DNA of 7,231 bases from Prolixibacteraceae bacterium (GCA_014380255.1 JACMKG010000287.1:1-7231); one strand, 5' to 3'. Shown: positions 1 through 6,109, counted from the stretch's first letter. A program made the numbers and translations. Notes: generated from the letters alone by a model not told the origin.

Positions 1-1
1 T

Positions 2-1078
2 AAGACCATCTCGAACGAGACCTTCATGGTCGACCTGACCAAGATGCCCCACATCCTGGTGGCAGGAGCTACCGGTCAGGGTAAGTCAGTCGGGTTGAAT
101 GCCATCATCACCTCCTTATTATATAAGAAGCATCCTTCACAACTTAAGTTTGTGTTGATTGACCCCAAGAAGGTAGAACTTAACCTGTATTCATCGCTGG
201 AGAAACACTTCCTGGCCAAGATGCCCGATGAGGAAGATGCGATTATTACCGACATCCAGAAAGTGAAGAATACGCTGAATTCAGTGAACATCGAAATGGA
301 TTCACGCTACGACCTGTTGAAGAAGGCTCATGTACGTAATATTATAGAATACAACACCAAGTTTATTGGCCGAAGGCTGAACCCAGAGAAGGGCCACCGC
401 TACCTGCCTTATATTGTAGTGATCATTGACGAGTTTGCCGATTTGATCATGACAGCCGGTAAAGAGGTCGAGCTTCCCATTGCACGTATCGCCCAGTTGG
501 CCCGTGCGGTAGGTATCCACATGGTGATTGCCACGCAGCGTCCTTCGATCAACATCATCACCGGTGTGATCAAGGCTAACTTCCCCACACGTATTGCCTT
601 CAAGGTAGCCTCGATGATTGACTCAAGGACCATCCTGGATACCCCGGGAGCCAACCAGCTGATCGGTAAGGGGGACATGCTTGTGTCGACCGGTAGTATG
701 ATGACCCGTGTGCAGTGTGCTTTTGTGGATACTCCTGAAGTGGAGCGTATCTGTGAATTTATTGCTGAACAGAAAGGATATACCACCGCCTTTATGCTTC
801 CCGACTATGTGGGAGAAACCGATGGCGGACCCGGTGCTGTTGACCTGGGAGCTCGTGATGAGATGTTTGACGACGCGGCCCGACTGGTGGTTGCCAATCA
901 GCAGGGCTCCACATCGATGATTCAACGTAAGTTCTCGATCGGTTACAACCGTGCAGGGCGTATCATGGATCAGCTGGAGGCTGCAGGAATTGTTGGACAG
1001 AGTGAAGGAAGCAAGGCACGGCAGGTTTTATTGCAGGATGAATATAGTTTGGAACAATTATTGAATGGGATGAGATAA
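2..1078 (+). CDS. ftsK: DNA translocase FtsK, C-terminal part (5' end outside window)
   Basis: FtsK is a membrane-anchored, ATP-driven hexameric DNA pump. It clears chromosome termini through the division septum and activates XerC/XerD recombination. The reading frame is open from base 2 without a start, so the 358 visible residues are the C-terminal part; the membrane segments, linker and start of the motor lie upstream. Visible motor motifs are Walker A GATGQGKS (fragment residues 22-29), Walker B VVIIDEFADL (D143, E144) and the conserved ATQRPS segment (177-182). The stretch from about residue 286 to the end is the winged-helix gamma domain, with QRKFSIGYNRAGRIMDQLE, which reads polar DNA motifs and contacts XerD. 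GQGKS instead of the common GSGKS fits Bacteroidetes FtsK. The methionine at base 26 is internal, because homology continues upstream of it. Codons are richer in G/C at third positions than in xerD or pckA. lolA follows on the same strand after 132 bases, an arrangement I recall from other Bacteroidales. Confidence 0.96.
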   Translation, partial: KTISNETFMVDLTKMPHILVAGATGQGKSVGLNAIITSLLYKKHPSQLKFVLIDPKKVELNLYSSLEKHFLAKMPDEEDAIITDIQKVKNTLNSVNIEMDSRYDLLKKAHVRNIIEYNTKFIGRRLNPEKGHRYLPYIVVIIDEFADLIMTAGKEVELPIARIAQLARAVGIHMVIATQRPSINIITGVIKANFPTRIAFKVASMIDSRTILDTPGANQLIGKGDMLVSTGSMMTRVQCAFVDTPEVERICEFIAEQKGYTTAFMLPDYVGETDGGPGAVDLGARDEMFDDAARLVVANQQGSTSMIQRKFSIGYNRAGRIMDQLEAAGIVGQSEGSKARQVLLQDEYSLEQLLNGMR

Positions 1079-1140
1079 GATGTTGGAAATTTACAATTAG
1101 ACAATTTACTATTTACTATTGATTATTCGGAGATTGTAGA

Positions 1141-1161
1141 TAATTAGCTAATTACATGTAA
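1141..1161. repeat. Two overlapping palindromes upstream of lolA
   Basis: TAATTAGCTAATTA (1141-1154) is a perfect 14-base palindrome, and it overlaps a second perfect palindrome, TTACATGTAA (1152-1161). They lie 50-70 bases before the lolA start, in the 132-base gap after ftsK. A dimeric regulator could bind such sites, but palindromes arise easily in A/T-rich spacers, so a regulatory role is inference. I found no good -7 TAnnTTTG match in this gap. Confidence 0.35.
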
Positions 1162-1210
1162 ATTAAAACAAACAATTTATCTGTCTCATCATTTAAAATT
1201 ATTTATTCAA

Positions 1211-1861
1211 ATGAAAAAACTTTTTATCATATCCGTTCTATTCCTCATGGCAGCTACTGGTTATAGCCAGCAGGATGCAAAAGCTAAAGAAATACTTGAG
1301 AAAGTAACCAAAAAGACACAGTCATTGCCTTCCATTGAAGCCAAATTCACCTTCGAGATGAATAACAAGGCTGAGAATATCAAAGATAAGAGCAGCGGAA
1401 CTCTTGTGCTGAAGAATAAGAAGTACAAGCTGAATATTCCCCAGATGGGCCTGGAAGTGCTGAGTGACGGTAAAACAATCTGGACTTATATGCTTAATGC
1501 CAATGAGGTAAGCATCTCGAGCGCGGATGATGCAACAGACGACCTGATGGCTCCGGAGCGTATCTTTACCATATATGAAAGAGGCTTCAATTATAAATAT
1601 CTGGGCGAATCAACTGAAGCAGGCGTTCCTGTATATAATATCGACTTAATGCCGCAGAAGGCAACAGGGGATATCCGCAGCATCAAGCTGATGGTTGACA
1701 AGAACAAGATGCTGATACACGGAGCCAACATGATCGGCAAGGATGGCAACATATACAATATAGTTATTCAGCAGTACAAGACTGACGGGGTATATAAAGA
1801 TACAGACTTTGTTTTCGATACCGCCAAGCACAAAGGTGTGGAAGTGGTTGATATGAGATAA
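1211..1861 (+). CDS. lolA: LolA-family outer membrane lipoprotein carrier protein
   Basis: The 216-residue product is probably the periplasmic chaperone that carries lipoproteins from the LolCDE exporter to the outer membrane. An N-terminal signal peptide is clear: MKK, a hydrophobic run LFIISVLFLMAATG, then YSQQDA, with cleavage likely near residues 19-21. The mature part fits the LolA fold: amphipathic start, then SIEAKFTFEM (41-50), SGTLVLKNKKYKLNIP (62-77), and the DGKTIWTYMLNANEVSI block (87-103) typical of the family's open beta-barrel. Later strands include MVDKNKMLIHGANMIGKDGN (161-180). Length is normal for the family. The start is the first ATG of the open frame and gives an intact signal peptide; no Shine-Dalgarno precedes it, as is usual in Bacteroidetes. 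A terminator follows directly. Bacteroidetes often lack a recognisable LolB, so the acceptor is unknown. Exact substrate specificity is inferred from family membership only. Confidence 0.87.
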   Translation: MKKLFIISVLFLMAATGYSQQDAKAKEILEKVTKKTQSLPSIEAKFTFEMNNKAENIKDKSSGTLVLKNKKYKLNIPQMGLEVLSDGKTIWTYMLNANEVSISSADDATDDLMAPERIFTIYERGFNYKYLGESTEAGVPVYNIDLMPQKATGDIRSIKLMVDKNKMLIHGANMIGKDGNIYNIVIQQYKTDGVYKDTDFVFDTAKHKGVEVVDMR

Positions 1862-1864
1862 AAG

Positions 1865-1889
1865 AAAAGGAGCGATAAGCTCCTTTTTT
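1865..1889 (+). terminator. Rho-independent terminator of lolA
   Basis: A perfect 9-bp stem (AAAAGGAGC, 1865-1873, with GCTCCTTTT, 1879-1887) encloses a 5-base loop and runs into a T tract. It begins 4 bases after the lolA stop codon, so it should end the lolA (possibly ftsK-lolA) transcript. Confidence 0.85.
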
Positions 1890-2295
1890 GTTGGTTAAAA
1901 CATTATTTTTTGACTTTTAACCTCAGTAGCTATATGGATACAGATTCGATAATCGTCTTCGCTAGAACGTTTATCAGGGAGATGCTTTCGTTGCGGACGG
2001 AATGGTTAATTTGATGATCAAGGCATATTAAAATGAATGGTGGGTTGATGATGATGACCAGAGACAAATGCAGGATGACAGGCCGAAGGAGGATTTAAAT
2101 CTGCAATTGCCCGGGTACTTCGGGACGTTAATCAAAAAAAGAATATCCAATATTGAATTAACCCATGGATCAATCTGAAAATCCGGTGGACAGGTATCAT
2201 TCATCCTCAGGCCAAAGAGGGATCAATTTGAAATATTGGGCAGGCAAAGGCTAAGACAGTAATCAGTCACGGTGATCAGTGGTCAATATTCAGTA

Positions 2296-2343
2296 TTCAG
2301 TCCTTCAATCTTTCAATCCTTCAGTCCATCAGTCCTTCAGTTT
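2296..2343. repeat. 8-nt tandem repeat array, unit TTCARTCY
   Basis: Six consecutive 8-base units are visible: TTCAGTCC, TTCAATCT, TTCAATCC, TTCAGTCC, ATCAGTCC, TTCAGTTT. A 7-base variant, TTCAGTA, immediately precedes them (2289-2295), and looser CAGT/CAAT repeats extend back to about 2260. Units differ at one to three positions, so this is an old or degenerate array. Similar short CAGT/CAAT repeats are, as I recall, common between genes in Bacteroidales. No coding frame runs through it. Confidence 0.75.
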
Positions 2344-2364
2344 CTGCCCAGGTTTTGCGCTTAA

Positions 2365-2387
2365 TCCCTAACGACAGTGTTTAGGGA
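2365..2387. repeat. Small inverted repeat (7-bp stem)
   Basis: TCCCTAA (2365-2371) pairs with TTAGGGA (2381-2387) around a 9-base loop. Beyond the stem, the arms GCGCTTAA and AAAGAAGC match only partly, which suggests a worn longer hairpin. No T tract follows on the plus strand, so it is not an obvious terminator. It may be an intergenic palindromic repeat. Confidence 0.4.
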
Positions 2388-2495
2388 AAAGAAGCTATCC
2401 GATGGTCTAAATCAAAACAAGACTTCCAAAGAAACCCAAATTCTTCCCCATGACTGTACCTGTCCGTTGCCTGAAGTATCCCTGCTTTAGATACC

Positions 2496-2574
2496 CATTG
2501 GTAACTCATTCGTAACCTTTCTGTATCTGAGGTTACAGAAAGGTTACAGATGGGTTACTAATGAGTTACGAATG
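2496..2574. repeat. Inverted array of 11-nt repeats, consensus RGTTACNAATG
   Basis: The right arm has four adjacent 11-base units: GGTTACAGAAA (2531-2541), GGTTACAGATG (2542-2552), GGTTACTAATG (2553-2563), AGTTACGAATG (2564-2574). The left arm has three units in the opposite orientation: CATTGGTAACT (2496-2506), CATTCGTAACC (2507-2517), and the degenerate TTTCTGTATCT (2518-2528). The arms form a perfect 14-bp stem, 2512-2525 with 2534-2547, with an 8-base loop. They can also pair in a second register, 2501-2516 with 2554-2569, with one mismatch in 16. The 11-base period is close to one turn of B-DNA, so one face of the helix would show every unit. Function is unknown; candidates are a protein-binding array or a mobile-element remnant. 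Confidence 0.85.
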
Positions 2575-2814
2575 CTGGCAATAGATGAGTATTGGATGAG
2601 AATAGAAAGCCATTCCGGTCAAAATAACTGAAAGGTAGGTATTTAGGGCTTTTAGCTGGAATTCACAAATTGCTTCCATTGATAAAAGCAAAGAAATACC
2701 ACATTGTGAGGCTTCTGATGATTGGTCGTATTTTATGTGCGGGGGTGTTAGGGTGACTATACATTGAAAGAAGTGAATGATTGCATCAACACGGGTTGTC
2801 TTCGTTATATTCAT
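2566..2814 (-). CDS. Doubtful small hypothetical ORF (82 codons)
   Basis: I do not recognise the product. The frame starts with MNITKTTRVDAIIHFFQCIV and ends CQHS inside the inverted 11-nt repeat array. Residues are mixed hydrophobic and polar with several Cys and His; there is no signal peptide, clear membrane helix or known motif. In its favour, AGGAGG lies 8 bases before the ATG, a textbook ribosome binding site. Against it, the confident genes here do not use such sites, no TAnnTTTG promoter precedes it, and it ends in repeat DNA. It also lies just downstream of the pyk terminator, so it would need its own promoter. Probably a chance frame. Confidence 0.18.
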   Translation of the reverse strand: MNITKTTRVDAIIHFFQCIVTLTPPHIKYDQSSEASQCGISLLLSMEAICEFQLKALNTYLSVILTGMAFYSHPILIYCQHS

Positions 2815-2860
2815 ACAATCATCCTCCTACTTTTTCATTTGATCTTAATCAATATTCAAT

Positions 2861-2921
2861 AAACAAAAACAAAAAAGGGATAAAGAAATGAAAACCTGAG
2901 TTTTCTTTCTTTATCCCTTTT
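2861..2921 (-). terminator. Rho-independent terminator of pyk
   Basis: A perfect 16-bp stem (2873-2888 with 2906-2921) is extended by 5 more pairs after a one-base bulge (2890-2894 with 2901-2905) and closed by a 6-base loop. On the minus strand it runs into a T-rich tract (complement of 2861-2876). It begins 31 bases after the pyk stop. The long A/T-rich stem could also slow plus-strand transcription arriving from lolA, but the T tract on that side is weak. Confidence 0.9.
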
Positions 2922-2952
2922 CTCTTAAAGAATGTTCTATTCTTCTGCCGGG

Positions 2953-4371
2953 TTATCTTTCCATCTTGGCATGGGCCATTCGTTCAACCGAGGCAATCTC
3001 GATGAATGAAGTTCCTCCGCCTACACCAAAGTTACCCCCTACATATACAACGGTATCCTTTTCGGTGATCAGCTTTCTTTCTACCAGGTCGAGCAGCGAT
3101 GTCTCGATCAGCTTGTGCTTGTTTTTCTTGGATTGTATTTCACTGGGGAATACGCCGTACGAGAGGGAAAGTTCACGCTTCACCCTTCCGTTGTGGCATT
3201 TGGCATACACGGGCAATGTACCACGGAAGGCAGCAATGTATCTTGCAATTTTACCGGTAAGGGTATCTGTTACAATGGCATTTACCTTCAATTCCTTGGA
3301 AGCCAGAACAGCAGCTTCAGCGAGGAAGGCAGAAGTCTCATTGTCAAGACGGGGAACAGGAAGATCATTGCGCCGGTCTTTGTTTGATTCAACTTCAGTG
3401 GCAATTCTACTCATTACTTTGACCGATTCAACAGGATAGCTTCCATAGGCCGTCTCGCCCGATAGCATGATGGCATCTGTGCGGTCGTAAATGGCTGTAG
3501 CCACATCGCTCACCTCAGCACGGGTAGGGCGTGGGTTATCGATCATCGAGTGCAACATCTGGGTGGCAATGATTACCGGCTTTTTCTGCTGTACCGCTTT
3601 TCTGATAAGCGTACGCTGGATGCTTGGAATTTTCTCTGCAGGAATCTCGATGCCCAGATCGCCACGAGCAACCATGATGCCGTATGATACGTTAAGGATT
3701 TCATCGATATTATTCACACCGTCCAGGTTTTCGATCTTGGAGATGATCTTTACATTGCTGTTCAATTCATTCAGGATGGCTTGAACGGCCAGTACATCTT
3801 TCTTGTTTCTTACAAACGAATGGGCAATGAAGTCCACTTCATTCTGGGCGGCAAAGGTGATAAACTCGGCATCCTTTTCACTGATGGAAGGAAGGTCGAC
3901 ACTTACCCCGGGAGTGTTGATGCTTTTCTTGTTCTTGATTACACCTTTATTATTGATCACGCAGATTAAATAATCTTCGTGTTGTTCGGTGACTGTCATG
4001 GCCAGTTCGCCATCATCAATCAATATCTGGTTACCTACAGGTACTCCCCGTTGAATGTATTCATAGCTTACATACAAGGTATCCTGGTTAGATTCACCAA
4101 GGCCACCTTTTATTTTAATGAAATCCCCTTCATTGACGACAATAGGTTCGGTGATTCCCAGGGTTCTGATTTCAGGTCCTTTGGTATCAACCAGGATTCC
4201 GATGGTATCAGAAACGCTTCTTACATTTTGGATCATTTTAAGGGCGCTTTCAGTAGAGATATGCGCGGTATTCAATCTGACAACGTTCATTCCCGCCTCA
4301 TACAGCTGGCGGATAAATTCTGGATCACAACGCTTGTCGGAGATTGTGGCAACAATTTTTGTATATTTCAT
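2953..4371 (-). CDS. pyk: Pyruvate kinase
   Basis: This cytoplasmic glycolytic enzyme transfers phosphate from PEP to ADP, giving pyruvate and ATP. The 472 residues are full length for a bacterial enzyme without an extra C-terminal PEP-utilising domain. Visible motifs are DTKGPEIR (62-69), the catalytic-lysine segment ISKIEN (K212), the metal-binding signature MVARGDLGIEIP (233-244) and the active-site stretch TRAEVSDVATAIYDRTDAIMLSGET around 283-307. The B domain spans roughly 70-160, and the C domain from about 345 ends with GGNFGVGGGTSF. E68 in GPEIR is the residue associated with K+-dependent enzymes. The N-terminal motif reads RLNTAH rather than RLNFSHG, so one usual K+ ligand serine is alanine. 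The ATG follows an A/T-rich leader without a Shine-Dalgarno. aroQ lies upstream on the same strand, 175 bases away, with a candidate promoter between them. Confidence 0.98.
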   Translation of the reverse strand: MKYTKIVATISDKRCDPEFIRQLYEAGMNVVRLNTAHISTESALKMIQNVRSVSDTIGILVDTKGPEIRTLGITEPIVVNEGDFIKIKGGLGESNQDTLYVSYEYIQRGVPVGNQILIDDGELAMTVTEQHEDYLICVINNKGVIKNKKSINTPGVSVDLPSISEKDAEFITFAAQNEVDFIAHSFVRNKKDVLAVQAILNELNSNVKIISKIENLDGVNNIDEILNVSYGIMVARGDLGIEIPAEKIPSIQRTLIRKAVQQKKPVIIATQMLHSMIDNPRPTRAEVSDVATAIYDRTDAIMLSGETAYGSYPVESVKVMSRIATEVESNKDRRNDLPVPRLDNETSAFLAEAAVLASKELKVNAIVTDTLTGKIARYIAAFRGTLPVYAKCHNGRVKRELSLSYGVFPSEIQSKKNKHKLIETSLLDLVERKLITEKDTVVYVGGNFGVGGGTSFIEIASVERMAHAKMER

Positions 4372-4463
4372 ATGCTTTTAATTTGTTTTTAAATTGTCAG
4401 AAAGAACATTCAAATAAATTTTACTTTGATAGAAAGATTATATATCGATCATTTCAAAGTATA

Positions 4464-4478
4464 CCTTATTTTATAAGG
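4464..4478 (-). promoter_or_regulatory. Small hairpin in the predicted pyk leader
   Basis: CCTTAT and ATAAGG (4464-4469 and 4473-4478) form a 6-bp stem with a 3-base loop. It lies immediately downstream of the candidate pyk -7 element, so it would sit at the very 5' end of the pyk transcript or act as a small operator. 5'-end hairpins often protect mRNA; that role here is inference. Confidence 0.35.
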
Positions 4479-4482
4479 GCGG

Positions 4483-4490
4483 CAAAAGTA
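4483..4490 (-). promoter_or_regulatory. Candidate pyk promoter, -7 element TACTTTTG
   Basis: On the minus strand TACTTTTG fits the Bacteroidetes -7 consensus TAnnTTTG exactly and is followed by C, as is common. Transcription would start near 4476, giving a pyk leader of about 105 bases. No clear -33 TTG stands at the ideal 19-21 base spacing. A second possibility is TATACTTTG (4455-4463), which has TTTTG exactly 19 bases upstream but one extra base in the -7 element. Confidence 0.45.
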
Positions 4491-4534
4491 GGTTTTTTTT
4501 TAAATTTCAGGATGATTAAGCAAACCTACATCCT
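4488..4534 (-). promoter_or_regulatory. Two mutually exclusive inverted repeats between aroQ and pyk
   Basis: GTAGGTTT (complement of 4522-4529) can pair with AAACCTAC (complement of 4488-4495) across a 26-base loop. AGGATG (complement of 4529-4534) can pair with CATCCT (complement of 4509-4514). Base 4529 is shared and the arms interleave, so both full hairpins cannot form together. The larger one ends in TTTTG, making it a weak terminator candidate for aroQ, and it also abuts the pyk -7 element. An aroQ terminator, an operator and chance all remain possible. Confidence 0.35.
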
Positions 4535-4546
4535 AAAATGAGATCA

Positions 4547-4972
4547 TTATTTAATGTATTCAATAATGGCTTCAATTCCAAGGCGGTAAGAATCTAGGCC
4601 AAAACCCATGATACTTCCTATGCACACCGGGCCAATGATTGATTCGTGCCTGAACTTTTCCCGGGTCAGGATGTTAGATATATGAACTTCAACTACCGGT
4701 GCCTTAATTCCTGAGATTGCATCCCGTATGGCAATGGATGTATGAGTATAAGCACCTGCATTGATAACTATGGCGTCGCAATGAAAACCTGTTTCATGAA
4801 GCTTATTGATGAGTTCACCTTCAACATTGGACTGGAAGTACTCCAAATCAATTAAAGGATACTTATCCTTAAGAGCATCAAAGTAGCTTTCAAAAGTGGT
4901 GTTTCCGTAGATACTTTTCTCCCGAATTCCCAGTAAGTTTAAATTTGGGCCATTTATTAACAAAATTTTCAT
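4547..4972 (-). CDS. aroQ: 3-dehydroquinate dehydratase, type II
   Basis: AroQ removes water from 3-dehydroquinate to give 3-dehydroshikimate, the third step of the shikimate pathway to aromatic amino acids. The 141 residues match the usual length of the small dodecameric type II enzymes, which are unrelated to type I (AroD). Conserved blocks are in order: INGPNLNLLG (6-15), R17 and the catalytic tyrosine Y22 in IYGNTT, YFQSNVEGELI (45-55), VINAGAYTHTSIAIRDA (69-85), EVHISN (95-100) with the catalytic histidine H97, and REKFRHES (104-111). No key residue is missing. The ATG follows an A/T-rich leader without a Shine-Dalgarno. It is divergent from xerD across 172 bases and precedes pyk on the same strand. 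A 175-base gap with a candidate promoter suggests that pyk need not depend on aroQ transcription. Confidence 0.98.
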   Translation of the reverse strand: MKILLINGPNLNLLGIREKSIYGNTTFESYFDALKDKYPLIDLEYFQSNVEGELINKLHETGFHCDAIVINAGAYTHTSIAIRDAISGIKAPVVEVHISNILTREKFRHESIIGPVCIGSIMGFGLDSYRLGIEAIIEYIK

Positions 4973-5096
4973 ATTTTGACGTTTTATTTTAATAAAAATA
5001 GTAACTTAACCGATTGTAAACTCGTATTTAAAATTATGTAATCTGGGTGGATGTACATATATTTTATAAAAACAACATTTTGAAGAGTTTACATAC

Positions 5097-5113
5097 CAAA
5101 ATTATTAATAATT
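5097..5113 (-). promoter_or_regulatory. Candidate aroQ promoter (-7 TAATTTTG) overlapped by a palindrome
   Basis: On the minus strand TAATTTTG (5104-5097) fits TAnnTTTG exactly and would give an aroQ leader of about 115 bases. The perfect 14-base palindrome AATTATTAATAATT (5100-5113) overlaps it and lies 32-45 bases before the xerD ATG. A protein bound there could affect both divergent genes. No strong -33 element is visible, and A/T palindromes can be fortuitous. I found no exact TAnnTTTG for xerD in this gap. Confidence 0.35.
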
Positions 5114-5144
5114 GTTATAGAAACTTAATTTAAAGAATTTAATT

Positions 5145-6044
5145 ATGAAATGGGAAGATAGCAAAAAAGGATTTGAATCCTTCTTACGTTTGGAAAAAGG
5201 TTTATCGGCCAACTCTATTGCTGCTTATATCAATGATATAAACAAGCTTATGATGTTTGCAGACCAGGAACTCAAGAAACTAGCTCCGGAAAAAGTGAAG
5301 CTGAATCATTTGAAGAAATTCGTTGAATGGATCAATGACAAAGGTGTTTCACCAAGAACGCAAGCGCGCACTATCTCTGGGATCAAGTCATTCTACAAGT
5401 ATTTACTTATGGAAGGGAAAATTACCAGTGATCCTACTACTTTATTGGAATCTCCAAAGATTGGCAGGAAGCTGCCGGATGTTTTGACCATTGAAGAGAT
5501 TGATCTGATGATCGACACGGTCGAGTTAAATAAGCCGGAAGGTCAGAGGAACAAAGCAATGCTTGAGACTTTGTACAGCTGCGGCTTGCGTGTCTCGGAA
5601 CTGGTTAACCTTAAGATCTCCAATTTGTTTTTCGATCAGGGATACATCAAAGTAGAAGGTAAGGCCGATAAGGAAAGATTGGTTCCAGTGAGCGAAAAGG
5701 CTGTTGAAGAAATAAACAAGTATCTGGAAGTTTACAGAAAATCACTGAAAGTATCCAAAGAAAGTGAAAACATACTTTTCCTGAATCGCCGTGGGAAAAA
5801 GCTTAGTCGTGTAATGATATTTACCATTATCAAGAACCTGGCTGCCAAGGCTGGTTTTGATAAGAAGATTAGCCCCCATACCTTCAGGCACTCTTTTGCA
5901 ACACATCTGATTAACGGAGGCGCCGATTTGCGTGCCGTTCAGGAGATGCTAGGCCACGAATCTATTTTAACCACTGAAATTTATACACACCTTGACAGAG
6001 ATTATTTAAAATCAACTTTAAATCAATTCCACCCGAGGTCATAA
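5145..6044 (+). CDS. xerD: Site-specific tyrosine recombinase XerD
   Basis: XerD cuts and rejoins DNA at dif with XerC, resolving chromosome dimers under control of FtsK. The 299 residues are typical for Xer proteins. The N-terminal SAM-like core-binding domain covers about 3-90, with GLSANSIAAYINDI, and the catalytic domain about 108-295. All six catalytic positions are present: R149 (SCGLRVSEL), K173 (VEGKADKERLVP), H245 and R248 (SPHTFRHSFATHL), H271 (MLGHES) and nucleophile Y280 (TEIYTHLD). Each is one residue beyond the E. coli XerD position, which supports XerD rather than XerC or an integrase. The ATG lies in an A/T-rich leader with only a weak AAAGAA upstream. It is divergent from aroQ and followed by a strong terminator, so it is probably monocistronic. 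No att sites or phage genes surround it, arguing for the housekeeping role. Confidence 0.95.
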   Translation: MKWEDSKKGFESFLRLEKGLSANSIAAYINDINKLMMFADQELKKLAPEKVKLNHLKKFVEWINDKGVSPRTQARTISGIKSFYKYLLMEGKITSDPTTLLESPKIGRKLPDVLTIEEIDLMIDTVELNKPEGQRNKAMLETLYSCGLRVSELVNLKISNLFFDQGYIKVEGKADKERLVPVSEKAVEEINKYLEVYRKSLKVSKESENILFLNRRGKKLSRVMIFTIIKNLAAKAGFDKKISPHTFRHSFATHLINGGADLRAVQEMLGHESILTTEIYTHLDRDYLKSTLNQFHPRS

Positions 6045-6062
6045 GCTTTCAGTTAAGTTGCT

Positions 6063-6109
6063 AAAAAAAGAATGTTTTGAAATTAAGGATTTCTTAACAT
6101 TCTTTTTTT
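6063..6109 (+). terminator. Rho-independent terminator of xerD
   Basis: A perfect 14-bp outer stem (6063-6076 with 6096-6109) contains a symmetric 2x2 internal mismatch and then a 5-bp inner stem (GAAAT with ATTTC) closed by a 5-base loop. The right arm ends in seven T. It begins 18 bases after the xerD stop. A tracts on the left arm could allow it to act on the minus strand too, but no gene needs that here. Confidence 0.9.

Larger units (their letters stand above)
1890..2860. other. Long intergenic region between convergent genes, no convincing gene
   Basis: Nearly 1 kb separates the lolA terminator from the pyk terminator, the two genes pointing at each other. No plus-strand frame of useful length is open. 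A short frame from 1934 stops after 26 codons and resembles nothing I know. The only longer frame is the doubtful minus-strand 82-codon one at 2566-2814. The stretch holds an 8-nt tandem array (2296-2343), a 7-bp hairpin (2365-2387) and an inverted 11-nt repeat array (2496-2574). I see no tRNA, rRNA, transposase remnant or CRISPR. It may be a decayed gene plus repeat insertions, or it may hold an unrecognised RNA; the sequence alone does not decide. Confidence 0.6.

Noticed and set aside
409..786. 125-codon minus-strand frame
   Set aside because: Antisense to the ftsK motor domain; no independent start signals and no recognisable motif.
1934..2014. 26-codon plus-strand frame after the lolA terminator, possibly a sigma-factor-like remnant
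   Set aside because: Too short, no ribosome binding site, and only a vague resemblance that I could not support.
2258..2345. CRISPR array
   Set aside because: Units are only 8 bases and adjacent, with no unique spacers and no cas genes nearby.
2496..2574. Plasmid-type replication origin with iterons
   Set aside because: The repeats are iteron-like in spacing but inverted, and no replication initiator gene or other origin features lie nearby; the context is chromosomal.
2966..3439. 157-codon plus-strand frame
   Set aside because: Exact antisense of pyk, whose full set of catalytic motifs is on the minus strand; the product has low-complexity Ser/Arg content and no recognisable domain.
5020..5075. 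Possible dif site near xerD, because of TTATGTAAT and TACATATATTTTAT
   Set aside because: A dif site needs two 11-base arms around a 6-base centre with partial dyad symmetry; these pieces do not align with that layout, and dif need not lie near xerD.
5145..6044. Phage or transposon integrase instead of XerD
   Set aside because: Length, spacing of all six catalytic residues and housekeeping neighbours match XerD; no direct repeats, tRNA end or mobile-element genes flank it.
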